This document shows positions 6,361 to 6,954 of a stretch of 6,954 nt of DNA, in pieces; within the stretch, counting starts at the first letter, position 1; each line of letters opens with the position of its first letter. The notes below the pieces were generated by a model. It did no database searches. It worked only from the letters and a program-made list of their open reading frames with translations, and was not told the origin of the DNA. This DNA is from Bacteroidales bacterium. Lineage in GTDB: Bacteria; Bacteroidota; Bacteroidia; Bacteroidales; VadinHA17. The stretch is from assembly GCA_025455535.1 (NCBI GenBank), contig JALOMM010000096.1, positions 1 to 6,954 on the forward strand. Direction: 5' to 3'. Both the position numbers and the translations under genes were made by a program.

Positions 6361-6954
6361 TTGTATCTTTTTATTAAAGCATCTGTAACTTTTTCAAAAT
6401 ACTCACCCTGATATTGCTCTTCGGAGAATATGGATGTAAGGGCGAAACCCTTGACCGCATTTATAAACATAAGCAGATCGGTCATGGGGTCATAGCCGGG
6501 CCCGGCACTCTCTCCCTTTTTCCTGAAATAGCCTTCCAGGAGCATCATCATATTGTCAGTATATTCCCTGAATGGGCGTCCTGAGATGTTCAGGGAGCCG
6601 GACGCTTCGCCGAACAGCCTCTCGTATACACCCGGCTGCATCATGATCCTGAAGAGAAGCTTCCAGAACTGCCTTTTTTCATGGAGCACCATGAACACCT
6701 TCCGGATGAACATCTCAAATTCTTCGGGAGTCAGATGGCTGTCATGATCGGGATCGAAGTATTCATATATTTCGGTCACCGACCTGTTCATGATGGCAGC
6801 CAGGAGATCCTCCTTGCTCTTGAAATAGTTATACATGAGGCCTTTTGAGATTCCTGCATGCCTGGCAATGTGGGTAATGGTGGTGGCATGATACCCTACA
6901 TTTGAAAAGTGTTCAAGGGCCGTATTCATAATGAGGGCTTTTTTCTCCTCCCTC
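6357..6954 (-). CDS. TetR/AcrR-family transcriptional regulator (5' end beyond window)
   Basis: The N-terminal helix-turn-helix is clear: ATTITHIARHAGISKGLMYNYF followed by KSKEDLL, the standard TetR DNA-binding domain. The rest is a helical ligand-binding and dimerisation domain of about 145 residues. The first in-frame ATG in the window (6927-6929) is probably not the start. The frame stays open to the edge and encodes REEKKALI just before MNTALEHF, which matches the first helix of TetR domains (pattern R-x-x-I-L-x-A-A-x-x-x-F). The true start should therefore lie a few codons outside, giving a protein of roughly 200 residues. An EF-hand-like loop sits at residues 59-70, counted from the internal Met. 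The stop overlaps the LolA-like start (ATGA, 6357-6360). As the first visible gene of the operon it probably represses its own operon in response to a small or lipid-like ligand. The operator and promoter are not in the window. Confidence 0.92.
   Translation of the reverse strand, partial: REEKKALIMNTALEHFSNVGYHATTITHIARHAGISKGLMYNYFKSKEDLLAAIMNRSVTEIYEYFDPDHDSHLTPEEFEMFIRKVFMVLHEKRQFWKLLFRIMMQPGVYERLFGEASGSLNISGRPFREYTDNMMMLLEGYFRKKGESAGPGYDPMTDLLMFINAVKGFALTSIFSEEQYQGEYFEKVTDALIKRYK

Overview
The window looks like chromosomal DNA from a Gram-negative member of the Bacteroidota, perhaps an uncultured Bacteroidales or Marinilabiliales type. This is inferred from the style of the proteins (a TetR regulator with the KGLMYNYFKSKEDLL recognition region, a LolA-like protein with the MGSDYTNDD block) and from the weak or absent Shine-Dalgarno sequences at most starts. 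Base composition by eye is roughly balanced. There is no RNA gene, insertion sequence, CRISPR array or integration scar.

Almost the whole window is one tightly packed operon read on the minus strand, from the right edge to the left. Its order is: a TetR-family regulator whose start lies beyond the right edge (to 6954), a secreted LolA-like lipoprotein-carrier-fold protein (5587-6360), two different FtsX/LolC/LolE-type permeases (4144-5559 and 2705-4132), a LolD-like ATPase (1994-2686), an outer-membrane beta-barrel (843-1994) and an integral-membrane methyltransferase of the PEMT/ICMT class (73-807). Spacings are a 4-base ATGA overlap, 26 bases, 11 bases, 18 bases, a 1-base TGATG overlap and 35 bases. 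At the far left, 1-63 is the 3' end of a convergent plus-strand gene, probably for a membrane protein, which stops 9 bases short of the methyltransferase stop codon.

Read together, the genes describe a possible inner-membrane to outer-membrane traffic route. An ATPase and two permeases could extract a lipophilic substrate from the inner membrane, a soluble LolA-like carrier could take it across the periplasm, and a co-translated beta-barrel could receive or export it. A membrane methyltransferase could modify a lipid or lipid-linked substrate, and a TetR regulator would control the set. It resembles the housekeeping LolCDE-LolA pathway but has its own regulator, a beta-barrel in place of LolB, and apparent extra segments in the periplasmic domains of both permeases. 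The individual families are known; the substrate and the working of the assembled set are not evident from sequence.

The most notable smaller signals are a hairpin that covers the start codon of the methyltransferase (805-836) and a near-perfect EF-hand calcium-binding loop in the ligand-sensing part of the TetR protein (6720-6755). No gene-free stretch exceeds 35 bases, so there is no large unexplained intergenic space.
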